From: an uncultured bacterium
Lineage (GTDB): Bacteria; Bacillota; Clostridia; Lachnospirales; Lachnospiraceae
Assembly (NCBI GenBank): GCA_947651225.1
Contig: CANSYK010000039.1
Coordinates: 1-32,252, forward strand
Reading direction: 5' to 3'
DNA length: 32,252 nt
Below the pieces are notes generated by a model. The model worked only from the letters and a program-made list of their open reading frames with translations. It did no database searches and had not been told where the DNA came from. This document shows positions 15,731 through 23,860 of the stretch, one piece after another (the first letter of the stretch is position 1; each line of letters starts with the position of its first letter). The translations under genes and the position numbers were made by a program.

Positions 15731-15765
15731 AAAACCCTCCATGCCGCAACTTTTGCGGCTCAATT
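15728..15765 (-). promoter_or_regulatory. Hairpin plus ribosome-site leader module (copy 1)
   Basis: Read leftward, AATTGAGCCGCAA, a short loop and TTGCGGC are followed by ATGGAGGG and then the ATG. GCCGCAA/TTGCGGC forms a stem just upstream of the ribosome site. The 38 bases recur at 30318-30355 with three mismatches, before an unrelated gene. Confidence 0.65.
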
Positions 15766-15877
15766 AGTGATGAAAACAAAGCTGCCACTGTAAGACATCA
15801 TATCCAAATTATAGCATAACCGCACCCAAAATCCAACATAAGTACATTTGCTTTTCCAGCTTTTCCATGATAAAATA

Positions 15878-15970
15878 TTACTATTCACGCTGACATCTGA
15901 AAAAGCTTAAATTTGTTGTGCCTGCACATACGATTTGCTGCCTTTTTTAGAAAGCGGCTGTGAGTAGCAG
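15878..15970. repeat. Degenerate copy of the TTACTATTCACG repeat
   Basis: TTACTATTCACG at 15878-15889 is identical to the terminal repeat at 6482. The opposite end, near 15957-15970 (CTGTGAGTAGCAG), is an imperfect inverted partner. It lies between the divergent DUF4846 and carbamate kinase genes and may carry part of their promoters. Confidence 0.4.
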
Positions 15971-16024
15971 CATATTTAATCACTAATAAAATCTAATTAA
16001 CAAAATTCCCGGGAGGAGTAAAAT

Positions 16025-16960
16025 ATGAATAGTAAAAAAGTAGTTGTCGCATTAGGCCACAGTGCCTTAGGAAGAACTTTTCCAGAGCAAAAAGAAGCTG
16101 TTAAAAACGCAGCGTCTGCTATTTCTGATTTAATAGAAGCAAAATATCAGGTTGTCATTACCCACAGCAATGGACCGCAAATCGGCATGATTCATGCTGC
16201 CATGACCGAGTACAGCAGGTTAGTGCCTTCTAATACCGTTGCACCAATGTCAATTTGTAGTGCAATGAGCCAGGGATATATTGGCTACGACCTGCAAAAT
16301 GAAATCAGGACAGAGCTTTTAAACCGTGGCATTTATAAGCCAGTTTCCACGTTAATTACACAGGTTCGTGTTGATCCATTTGACGCAGCATTTACCCATC
16401 CACACAAATTAATTGGACGCTACATGACAGAAGAAGAAGCAAAAAATGAAGAGAAAAAAGGCAATCATGTCACTTTGGTCGAAGGAAAAGGGTATCAGCG
16501 TATCATCGCCGCACCCCGCCCAATGGAAATCTATGAGTTAGACGCCATCAAAGCGCTGATGGATGCCGGACAGATTGTTATAGCAGCAGGCGGTGGCGGA
16601 ATTCCTGTTTTACAGCAGGGAACACGTTTAAAAGGTGCCAGCGCCGTCATTGAAAAGGACATCACAAGCGCATGCCTTGCCGAACAGCTTAATGCAGATA
16701 TTCTTTTGCTCCTGACCGGAGTAGAAAAGGTATGCCTGAATTTTAGAAAAGAAAGTGAAACGCCTTTAGATTCCATGACCGTAGAAGAAGCTACAAAATA
16801 TATTGAAGAAAACCAGTTTTCTACCGGAGCAATGCTGCCAAAGGTAGAAGCAGCCGTTTCCTTTGCCTCTTCCTCCAATGAACGGAAATCGATTATTACC
16901 AGTATTGATACTGCCCTTGCCGGACTGCAGGGCAAAACCGGCACACAGGTACATTGCTAG
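16025..16960 (+). CDS. arcC: Carbamate kinase
   Basis: The 311-residue amino-acid-kinase protein transfers phosphate between carbamoyl phosphate and ADP, yielding ATP and carbamate (or the reverse). Supporting blocks are VVVALGHSALG, ITHSNGPQIGMI, SAMSQGYIGYDLQN, IAAPRPMEIYELDAI, IAAGGGGIPV, GASAVIEKDITS, LLLLTGVEKVCLNF and TGAMLPKVEAA. The first two motifs read GHSA and THSNGP instead of the usual GGNA and THGNGP, a variant that I believe occurs in Clostridia. GGGAGGAG precedes the start. It has no arcA/arcB or agmatine genes beside it, so the carbamoyl phosphate source is not shown. A hairpin follows at 16976. Confidence 0.9.
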   Translation: MNSKKVVVALGHSALGRTFPEQKEAVKNAASAISDLIEAKYQVVITHSNGPQIGMIHAAMTEYSRLVPSNTVAPMSICSAMSQGYIGYDLQNEIRTELLNRGIYKPVSTLITQVRVDPFDAAFTHPHKLIGRYMTEEEAKNEEKKGNHVTLVEGKGYQRIIAAPRPMEIYELDAIKALMDAGQIVIAAGGGGIPVLQQGTRLKGASAVIEKDITSACLAEQLNADILLLLTGVEKVCLNFRKESETPLDSMTVEEATKYIEENQFSTGAMLPKVEAAVSFASSSNERKSIITSIDTALAGLQGKTGTQVHC

Positions 16961-16975
16961 AATATGCTATATCTC

Positions 16976-17016
16976 AAATGACTCATTTTGATAAACTACA
17001 TCAAAATGAGTCATTT
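16976..17016. terminator. Perfect 17-bp hairpin after arcC
   Basis: AAATGACTCATTTTGAT pairs perfectly with its complement over a seven-base loop. The T-run is poor on both sides, but the position after arcC and at the end of the convergent small gene fits a bidirectional terminator. Confidence 0.55.
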
Positions 17017-17095
17017 CTGCTTTCAATCTCTGTTTTTATATTCTCAACAGAGATACAGCCCCTACTGTTTCTGTTGTACCATAAGCTTTAGCGTC

Positions 17096-17368
17096 CTATG
17101 CTGTTTTCTTTTCCAGTTCTTCAGCTCTTTTCGGCAATGCGTCAATCATTTTTAATAATAACGCTGTATTATCATTCTCAAGCTTTGTGATTCGATAATA
17201 TTGATTTAATTCATCCAAATTTTTTTGAACCTCATTTATTTTATTTGTAAGATTCATCTGTACTCTATCCATTTCCTTTAAAATAAGGTTTTCGGATTCT
17301 GTTATTCTTTTATCAATTATAGTTTCCATCATTTTTTGAAGAACTTCTAAATCCGTTTGCTCTAACAT
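17096..17368 (-). CDS. Small coiled-coil hypothetical protein (90 aa)
   Basis: The product is almost entirely helical and charged, with heptad-like leucine/isoleucine spacing (MLEQTDLEVLQKMMETIIDK, then a long K/E/N-rich helix to KRAEELEKKTA). It has no membrane segment and no cysteine. The start is firm: AAAGGAGGGTGATGTT precedes the ATG. It resembles the short coiled-coil proteins common in Lachnospiraceae, whose role is unknown. It lies 58 bases after carB, but an extended -10 site (17397-17405) suggests its own promoter. Confidence 0.72.
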   Translation of the reverse strand: MLEQTDLEVLQKMMETIIDKRITESENLILKEMDRVQMNLTNKINEVQKNLDELNQYYRITKLENDNTALLLKMIDALPKRAEELEKKTA

Positions 17369-17396
17369 AACATCACCCTCCTTTCATGTGCTATTT

Positions 17397-17405
17397 ATTA
17401 TACCA
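17397..17405 (-). promoter_or_regulatory. Extended -10 promoter element for the 90-aa gene
   Basis: The minus strand reads TGGTATAAT, an extended -10 box, about 29 bases before the ATG at 17368. No good -35 is seen, as is usual for this promoter type. Confidence 0.45.
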
Positions 17406-17426
17406 GATTCCATAATCAGGATGCTG

Positions 17427-20400
17427 TTAACCATTTTCCCGTTCCTTTGAAATGGTTGCAATATCAACAACCGAAAGGTTCTCATGGTCAGAGTTTTCCA
17501 GGCTTGTCAACAGCGCATCTGCTGTATCCAGCGAAGTCAGGCAGTTCACGCCTGTCTCAATCGCCGTGCGGCGAATCAGGAAGCCATCCTTTAACTTATC
17601 GCCATAGGTTGGTGTATCGATTACTAAATCAATCTGATGCTCTAACAGCAAATCCATCAGTGTCGGAGACTCTTCATTTATCCGGTTTACCGGGAAGGTA
17701 AGGACGCCATGCTCATTTAAAACCCTTGCGGTATTTCTTGTTGCAAAGATATCATAGCCTAACTTCTTAAACCGCTTTGCAATATCAACTGCTTCCAGTT
17801 TATCAGAATCCTTGACGGTAAGAATCATCTTTTTATGTTTTGGCAAATCGACACCTGATCCTAAAAATGCCTTATAAAGAGCTTCATTAAAGGACTTGGA
17901 GATTCCTAAGCACTCTCCAGTAGACTTCATCTCAGGCCCTAAACTGATTTCTGCCCCACGCAGTTTCTCAAAAGAGAACACCGGCATCTTAATCGCAAGG
18001 TATTCTGATTTTTTTGCAAGTCCGGTTTCATAGCCCAAATCCTTGATTTTTGCCCCAAGAATCACCTTTGATGCGAGGTCAACAATCGGAATTCCTGTTA
18101 CTTTGCTAATATATGGCACCGTACGGCTGGAACGTGGATTTACCTCAATCACAAAAACTTCTTCGTTATATACGATAAACTGAATATTAATCAGTCCAAT
18201 TACATGCAGGGAACGTGCAAGCTTTCTGGTATAATCCACAATAACACGCTGAATCTTTTCTGAAATACTCTGTGCCGGATAAACGGAAATACTGTCGCCG
18301 GAATGGATTCCTGCACGCTCCACATGCTCCATAATCCCCGGAATCAGAATATCGTCCCCGTCACATACAGCATCTACTTCCACTTCTTTTCCCATCAGGT
18401 ACTTGTCAACCAGAATCGGATGTTCCTGATGATAACGGTTAATCACTGCCATAAATTCCCTGATATCCGAATCGGTTACCGCAATCTGCATCCCCTGCCC
18501 GCCAAGCACATAAGAAGGCCGGACAAGTACAGGATAGCCAAGCTCATTTGCCGCTTCCAAAGCTTCCTCTGTTGTAAATACCGTTTTCCCGGAAGGACGT
18601 GGAATACAGCACTGCTCTAATATTTCATCAAACAATTCCCTGTCCTCTGCGGCATCTACATTCTCCGCACTGGTACCAAGAATCTTAACTCCCATTTTTA
18701 AAAGCGCTTCCGTCAGTTTAATTGCCGTCTGCCCGCCAAACTGCACAACCGCCCCATCTGGATTTTCCAGCCGGACAATATTTTCCACATCTTCCGGCGT
18801 CAAAGGCTCGAAGTATAGTTTATCGGCGATATCAAAGTCTGTACTTACTGTTTCCGGGTTGTTATTGACAATAATTGTTTCATACCCTTCCTGTGACAAA
18901 GCCCAGACACTGTGTACCGAACAATAGTCAAATTCAATTCCCTGCCCAATCCGAATTGGGCCGGAGCCAAGCACCATGATTTTTTTCTCTTTCGTACTGT
19001 CCTCTACCTCATTTACGCCATCAAAACAGCTATAATAATACGGCGTCTCTGAAGCAAATTCCGCTGCACAGGTATCCACCATTTTAAAAGCGGCTGTAAT
19101 GCCCATCTCACAGCGCATATCATGGATTTCTTTTTCTGTCTTTCCAGTAAATTCTGCAATCACCTCATCCGGGAATTCCAGCCGCTTTGCCTCCATCAAA
19201 AGCTCCTTCTCCAGAACTTTTGCCTTTTTCAGCTTCTCTTCCATTTCGACCAGAATTGCAATTTTATCTATAAACCAGTCATCAATCATGGTAATCTCAT
19301 GAATCGTTTCATAAGAAACACCCCGCCGGATTGCTTCCGCTATTACAAAAATGCGGCGGTCATCTACTACATGAAGCTGCTCAACAACCTCTTCCTTTGT
19401 CATGCCAATATATTCATCATTCATCAGGCAATTGACATGCTGTTCCAGAGAACGCAGCGCCTTCATCAACGCTCCCTCAAAATTGGTGCAGATGCTCATA
19501 ACCTCGCCAGTTGCCTTCATCTGGGTGGTCAGCGTTCTTTTTGCCTTGATAAATTTATCAAATGGCAGACGCGGAATCTTTACCACAACATAATCAAGGG
19601 CAGGCTCAAAACTTGCATAGGTCTTTCCTGTCACTGCGTTTGGAATCTCATCTAATGTATAACCAAGTGCAATTTTAGCAGAAACCTTTGCAATCGGATA
19701 TCCGGTTGCCTTGGATGCAAGCGCCGAAGAACGGCTTACACGCGGATTTACCTCAATTACAATATATTCAAAGGAAGTTGGATGAAGCGCAAACTGCACA
19801 TTACATCCACCCGTAATTCCCAGTTCATCAATAATCCGAAGTGCAGAAGTACGGAGCATCTGGTATTCTTTGTCTGACAAGGTCTGGGAAGGCGCCACGA
19901 CAATACTGTCTCCGGTATGCACTCCGACAGGATCCAGATTTTCCATATTACATACGGTAATACAAGTTCCATTGCTGTCACGCATTACCTCATATTCAAT
20001 TTCCTTCCATCCCGCAATGCAGCGTTCTACCAGAACCTGTCCCACACGGGAAAGGCGCAGGCCATTGGAAAGAATTTCCTTTAATTCTTCCTGATTATGG
20101 GCGATTCCACCGCCAGAGCCTCCAAGCGTATAAGCTGGACGCAGAACAACCGGATACCCTATCTTTTCTGCAAATGCAACGCCATCTTCAATATTTTCCA
20201 CTAATTCTGAAGCAGCACATGGCTCGCCAATCCGCTCCATCATATCTTTAAATTCCTGGCGTCCCTCTGCATTTCGGATGGTCTCTGCCGTTGTCCCAAG
20301 CAGCTTCACTCCATGGCTGTCTAAGAAACCGGATTCTGCAAGTTCCATACCAAGGTTTAAGCCTGCCTGTCCGCCCATATTCGGAAGCAGGCTGTCCGGT

Positions 20401-20645
20401 TTTTCCACCTCAATAATTTTCTGGAGTACCTCAACTGTCAATGGCTCAATATAAACCTTATCCGCAATCTCTTTATCTGTCATAATCGTAGCCGGATTGG
20501 AATTGACCAGAATTACCTCCATGCCTTCTTCTTTTAAGGAACGGCATGCCTGTGTGCCGGCATAATCAAACTCAGCGGCCTGTCCAATTACAATCGGGCC
20601 GGAACCAATTACTAAAACTCTTTTTATCCCTTCAAGCTTTGGCAT
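17427..20645 (-). CDS. carB: Carbamoyl-phosphate synthase large subunit
   Basis: The 1072-residue protein has the full duplicated layout. The first ATP-grasp half (about 1-400) has VLVIGSGPIVIGQAAEFDYAGTQ and RPAYTLGGSGGGIA. An oligomerisation region (about 400-550) follows. The second half (about 555-935) has IMVLGSGPIRIGQGIEFDYCSVH and RPSYVLGGQGMQIA. The C-terminal MGS-like allosteric domain (about 935-1072) has DIFATRNTARVLNEHG and IDTPTYGDK. It uses ammonia delivered by CarA, bicarbonate and two ATP to make carbamoyl phosphate for pyrimidines and arginine. Its ATG shares one base with the carA stop codon (TAATG), so translation is coupled. No missing catalytic motif was seen. Confidence 0.97.
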   Translation of the reverse strand: MPKLEGIKRVLVIGSGPIVIGQAAEFDYAGTQACRSLKEEGMEVILVNSNPATIMTDKEIADKVYIEPLTVEVLQKIIEVEKPDSLLPNMGGQAGLNLGMELAESGFLDSHGVKLLGTTAETIRNAEGRQEFKDMMERIGEPCAASELVENIEDGVAFAEKIGYPVVLRPAYTLGGSGGGIAHNQEELKEILSNGLRLSRVGQVLVERCIAGWKEIEYEVMRDSNGTCITVCNMENLDPVGVHTGDSIVVAPSQTLSDKEYQMLRTSALRIIDELGITGGCNVQFALHPTSFEYIVIEVNPRVSRSSALASKATGYPIAKVSAKIALGYTLDEIPNAVTGKTYASFEPALDYVVVKIPRLPFDKFIKAKRTLTTQMKATGEVMSICTNFEGALMKALRSLEQHVNCLMNDEYIGMTKEEVVEQLHVVDDRRIFVIAEAIRRGVSYETIHEITMIDDWFIDKIAILVEMEEKLKKAKVLEKELLMEAKRLEFPDEVIAEFTGKTEKEIHDMRCEMGITAAFKMVDTCAAEFASETPYYYSCFDGVNEVEDSTKEKKIMVLGSGPIRIGQGIEFDYCSVHSVWALSQEGYETIIVNNNPETVSTDFDIADKLYFEPLTPEDVENIVRLENPDGAVVQFGGQTAIKLTEALLKMGVKILGTSAENVDAAEDRELFDEILEQCCIPRPSGKTVFTTEEALEAANELGYPVLVRPSYVLGGQGMQIAVTDSDIREFMAVINRYHQEHPILVDKYLMGKEVEVDAVCDGDDILIPGIMEHVERAGIHSGDSISVYPAQSISEKIQRVIVDYTRKLARSLHVIGLINIQFIVYNEEVFVIEVNPRSSRTVPYISKVTGIPIVDLASKVILGAKIKDLGYETGLAKKSEYLAIKMPVFSFEKLRGAEISLGPEMKSTGECLGISKSFNEALYKAFLGSGVDLPKHKKMILTVKDSDKLEAVDIAKRFKKLGYDIFATRNTARVLNEHGVLTFPVNRINEESPTLMDLLLEHQIDLVIDTPTYGDKLKDGFLIRRTAIETGVNCLTSLDTADALLTSLENSDHENLSVVDIATISKERENG

Positions 20646-21745
20646 TATCTGTTTCCTCCTGTCATTTTCATAAACTCGTCAAACAAAAGCTCCGAATCCT
20701 TTGGGCCGGCATTTGCTTCTGGATGGAACTGCACTGTCTTTACAGGCTTTCCAATATATTCCAGCCCCTCTACCGTTTTATCATTTACATTGATAAACCA
20801 TGGTTTTGCCACTTCCTTGTCAATAGAATCTGCATCCACAACATAACCATGGTTTTGTGAAGAAATATAAACCTTGCCTGTTACCAAATCCTTCACGGGA
20901 TGGTTTGCACCCCTGTGGCCATATTTCATTTTATAGGTCTTTGCCCCATGTGCAAGCGCCATTAACTGATGCCCCAGGCAAATTGCAAAAACAGGAATTT
21001 TGGAATCTGCCAAAACCCGAATCTGTTCAATAATCTCTGTACATTCTGCTGGATCTCCCGGTCCATTTGTAATCATAATGCCATCTGGGTTTGAAGCAAT
21101 TACCTCCTGCGCATCAAAATCACATGGATAAACAGTTACCTTACAGCCACGGTTTAACAGGCAGCGTATAATATTTTTCTTTGTGCCAACATCAATTACT
21201 GCAATTTTTCTATCCGCTTCCACTTTTTCTGACTGGATATCCCCCGGCACATAATCTGTTTTTTCACTGCAGCTTACCCTCTTTACTACACCTGTTACCT
21301 TATATTCTTTTAACAGGGAAAGGACTTCTTCTTTGTTATAGGCCTCATCCGTTGTAATCATACCATTCATTGTACCCTTTTCACGGAGAAGCTTTGTCAG
21401 TGCGCGGGTATCAATGCCTGATATTCCCGGAATATCATTTTCCTCTAAAAAATGCTGTAACGTATCTTCCGAACGGAAATTACTTGGCATACGGGAAAGT
21501 TCCCGGACAATAAAGCCATCCGGCCAGCCTTTTTTTGATTCCATATCCTGATAACAGACACCATAGTTACCAATCAATGGATAAGTCATCGTTACAGCCT
21601 GACCTGCATAGCTTGGATCGGTAAGTACCTCCAAATACCCCGTCATGGAAGTATTGAAAACAATTTCACTGATAATCTCTTTTTCCTTTCCAATACTCTT
21701 TCCCTCAAACACGGTTCCGTCTTCTAAAATAAGAAACGCCTTCAT
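20645..21745 (-). CDS. carA: Carbamoyl-phosphate synthase small subunit
   Basis: The start at 21745 gives 366 residues beginning MKAFLILEDGTVFEGKSIG; the upstream ATG at 21769 has no ribosome site. The N-terminal CPSase domain has VFNTSMTGYLEVLTDPSYAGQ and GISGIDTRALTKLLREKG. The class I glutaminase domain has ITNGPGDPAE, the nucleophile cysteine in FAICLGHQLMALA, and the His-Glu pair in VQFHPEANAGP. It hydrolyses glutamine and channels ammonia to CarB. One base separates its ATG from the ANTAR stop codon, so carA, carB and the ANTAR gene form one translationally linked unit. Confidence 0.96.
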   Translation of the reverse strand: MKAFLILEDGTVFEGKSIGKEKEIISEIVFNTSMTGYLEVLTDPSYAGQAVTMTYPLIGNYGVCYQDMESKKGWPDGFIVRELSRMPSNFRSEDTLQHFLEENDIPGISGIDTRALTKLLREKGTMNGMITTDEAYNKEEVLSLLKEYKVTGVVKRVSCSEKTDYVPGDIQSEKVEADRKIAVIDVGTKKNIIRCLLNRGCKVTVYPCDFDAQEVIASNPDGIMITNGPGDPAECTEIIEQIRVLADSKIPVFAICLGHQLMALAHGAKTYKMKYGHRGANHPVKDLVTGKVYISSQNHGYVVDADSIDKEVAKPWFINVNDKTVEGLEYIGKPVKTVQFHPEANAGPKDSELLFDEFMKMTGGNR

Positions 21746-21746
21746 A

Positions 21747-22307
21747 TTATATTTCCCATTCCTTTCCATTGAGTTCTAATATCATTTCTGCTGTTTCTAC
21801 CATATTGGTAGCACTGTCCATACTTAACTTCTGAATATAATGATGTGCTTCGTCCTCTGTCATCTGGTTACGCTCCATCAACAACTTCTTTGCAGCAGTA
21901 ATCGCCTTTTTTTCCTCTTTCGTCCGAAGCTTCGGCCTGCCTTTCTCTTTCTTGCGCCAGCGGTTATACTGAACCATCATCATTTCTAACGTATTCAGCA
22001 AATCCTGCACCTTAAATGGCATAGCAAGCGACACAAAATTTCCGAAACCAGCTTCTTCTAACTTTGCCGGAGATGCAAGCAAAAGCATCTGAAAACCTTT
22101 TGGCAGATAATCATTTATTTCCATATAATACATATCCGCAAACCGATATCCGCATATTACAATTCCACCGTCCAGACAGTTCACCGCATCAATCACCTGT
22201 GAACCGCTGTCACAAATAATCCGCACATCATAACCATTTTTCAGAAGGAGTTTTTGAAGATTTTTCCCATCACTTCGTTTCGGTAAAGCGATAATGATAT
22301 CTGCCAT
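21747..22307 (-). CDS. ANTAR-domain antitermination regulator with degenerate receiver
   Basis: The 186-residue protein has an N-terminal CheY-like fold (about 1-115) and a C-terminal ANTAR domain (about 125-180: AKKLLMERNQMTEDEAHHYIQKLSMDSATNMVETAEMIL). ANTAR proteins such as NasR, AmiR and EutV bind paired hexaloop hairpins in nascent RNA and prevent terminator formation. The receiver is degenerate: the acidic pair is replaced (IIIALPKRSDG) and the phospho-acceptor Asp position reads ICGYRF. Phosphorylation is therefore unlikely, and control by a protein or ligand is expected. It lies 36 bases after the GlnA-like gene and one base before carA. The nearest RNA target candidate in the window is the glnN leader. 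Confidence 0.9.
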   Translation of the reverse strand: MADIIIALPKRSDGKNLQKLLLKNGYDVRIICDSGSQVIDAVNCLDGGIVICGYRFADMYYMEINDYLPKGFQMLLLASPAKLEEAGFGNFVSLAMPFKVQDLLNTLEMMMVQYNRWRKKEKGRPKLRTKEEKKAITAAKKLLMERNQMTEDEAHHYIQKLSMDSATNMVETAEMILELNGKEWEI

Positions 22308-22343
22308 GCAGAAACAACCTCCAATCTTTGTATGATGCTGCTG

Positions 22344-23657
22344 TTATACCGTTCCCAGATAACGCTCCTTTTCCCATTCTGTTACCTGCTTACAATATTC
22401 ATTCCATTCACTGTCCTTTGTCTGAATCAGATGTCCCGAAATATGTTCTCCAAGCGCCTCCTGAAGAAATGCATCCTTTTTAAACTGGGATACGGCTTCA
22501 TGGAGCGTACGCGGCAATTTTTCCGGGACAACGGCTTCTGGCGCAATTTCATCCATACATGCAGGCGGTTTCAGCTTTTGCTTCATTCCATCCAAACCCG
22601 CATAAAGACATGCCGCAATGACAAGATAGGGATTAGAAGCCCCATCCGGACTGCGCAATACAACTCTTGCACCATCCCCTCCAATCGAAGTCAGCCGGAT
22701 TAACGGACTCCTGTTAGTCGAAGACCAGCACACAGACACCGGCGCCAGATATCCCGGTATCAGCCTTTTATAAGAATTAACAATTGGATTGTTTACTAAA
22801 GACATACTGGCAATATGGTTTAAAATCCCTGCCATAAACTGATAGCCTGTCTCACTGACACCCAGTTTATCTCCTTTATCGGTAAAAATATTTCTTCCAT
22901 ATTTATTGCACATAGAAAATGTATAATGCGCCCCGGAACCCTGTACATTCTCTTTTGGCTTTGGCATAAAAGTCGCATGAACGCCATGACGTCTTGCTAC
23001 AGTCCTTACCACCAGTCTTGTTGTCATAATGTCATCTGCCATCTTTAAGGCATCCACATGCTTTAAATCCAGCACATGCTGCGCTGCCCCGTCAGAATGA
23101 TAGGAAGACTCAACTTCAATTCCCATATCCGCAAGGTAAAGCACCATATCACGCCTTGCATTCTCGCCTCCATCAATTGGTCCTATATCAAAATAGCCGC
23201 CCTTCTCACTGGTATGATTGGTCGGCTCTCCGTTCTCACCCAGGTCAAAAAGGAAAAATTCATTCTTTACTGCCACATCAGGCTGATACCCCATTTCCTT
23301 TGCCTGGCTAATCGCTCTTTTTAATATATATCTGCTGTCTCCGTCAAAAGGCGTGCCGTCCGGCTTTACCACATCACAGATAAAACGTGCCACCTTGCCG
23401 TTTTGCGGACGCCATGGAAAAATAACAAAAGTATCTAAATCAGGAATCAAAAATAACTCTTCATATCCCATTCCCCGGAATCCGTCAATCGCCGCACAGT
23501 CAAACTTGCATCTGCCATCTAAAATCCCCTCTATTTGGTCCACAGTCATCGCCATGTTTTTTAAATTGCCAGCAATATCCGTAAACTGTAGACGAATAAA
23601 TTCAATATCCTCTTCTTCAATCAGATCTAAAATATCCTGCCTGGAATACTCTGCCAT
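22344..23657 (-). CDS. Type I glutamine synthetase-like protein lacking catalytic glutamates (probable pseudoenzyme)
   Basis: The 437-residue protein aligns over its whole length with GSI (IRLQFTDIAGNLKN, IPDLDTFVIFPW, GKVARFICDV, HGVHATFMPKP, NSYKRLIPGY, NRSPLIRL, NPYL, AGLDGMKQKLKPP). By B. subtilis GlnA numbering recalled from memory, metal and catalytic residues are changed: E132 to K131, E189 to S188, E196 to V195, E304 to L304 and E333 to V333. E134 (E133 here) stays, and H245 (H244 here), R298, R316 and R335 are kept. The motif HHEVAPGQHE reads YHSDGAAQHV. Glutamine synthesis is therefore very unlikely, while glutamate or glutamine binding may remain. As first gene of the operon with the ANTAR regulator and carAB, it fits a sensor. 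Database labels will probably say glnA. Confidence 0.88.
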   Translation of the reverse strand: MAEYSRQDILDLIEEEDIEFIRLQFTDIAGNLKNMAMTVDQIEGILDGRCKFDCAAIDGFRGMGYEELFLIPDLDTFVIFPWRPQNGKVARFICDVVKPDGTPFDGDSRYILKRAISQAKEMGYQPDVAVKNEFFLFDLGENGEPTNHTSEKGGYFDIGPIDGGENARRDMVLYLADMGIEVESSYHSDGAAQHVLDLKHVDALKMADDIMTTRLVVRTVARRHGVHATFMPKPKENVQGSGAHYTFSMCNKYGRNIFTDKGDKLGVSETGYQFMAGILNHIASMSLVNNPIVNSYKRLIPGYLAPVSVCWSSTNRSPLIRLTSIGGDGARVVLRSPDGASNPYLVIAACLYAGLDGMKQKLKPPACMDEIAPEAVVPEKLPRTLHEAVSQFKKDAFLQEALGEHISGHLIQTKDSEWNEYCKQVTEWEKERYLGTV

Positions 23658-23702
23658 TCAAACACCATTCCCTTCTGTTTCCATAATTACACACTTCTTA
23701 AC

Positions 23703-23731
23703 ATTATACACATTGTTCCAGTTCCTGTCAA
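23703..23731 (-). promoter_or_regulatory. Consensus promoter of the GlnA-like/ANTAR/carAB operon
   Basis: On the minus strand TTGACA (plus 23726-23731) and TATAAT (plus 23703-23708) are 17 bases apart. The leader is only about 40 bases and shows no terminator. Confidence 0.82.
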
Positions 23732-23769
23732 AAGAAAAATACAGCCACCTGGCATTTCATAGTTCCGCC

Positions 23770-23798
23770 TTGAGGTCATTTCTATTATGCCGTATAAT
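23770..23798 (+). promoter_or_regulatory. Promoter of the regulator/ABC/kinase cassette
   Basis: TTGAGG (23770-23775) and TATAAT (23793-23798) are 17 bases apart. It diverges from the promoter at 23703-23731; the -35 boxes are 38 bases apart. Confidence 0.75.
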
Positions 23799-23860
23799 AA
23801 AAACAAACTATAAGTGGCCAAAATTAAAATATACCCTATTTTATTTGGAGGATATAAAAA

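Noticed and set aside
15731-15763. N-terminal extension MSRKSCGMEG of the DUF4846 protein, and the similar MSRKKCGMEG before the exporter gene
   Set aside because: Both are translations of the shared hairpin/ribosome-site module; the good ribosome site lies inside it, so translation starts after it.
23732-23800. Possible riboswitch or terminator upstream of the GlnA-like operon (GCCAGGTGGC then a T-run on the minus strand)
   Set aside because: The stem is only three base pairs and lies upstream of the consensus promoter, so it is not in the main transcript.
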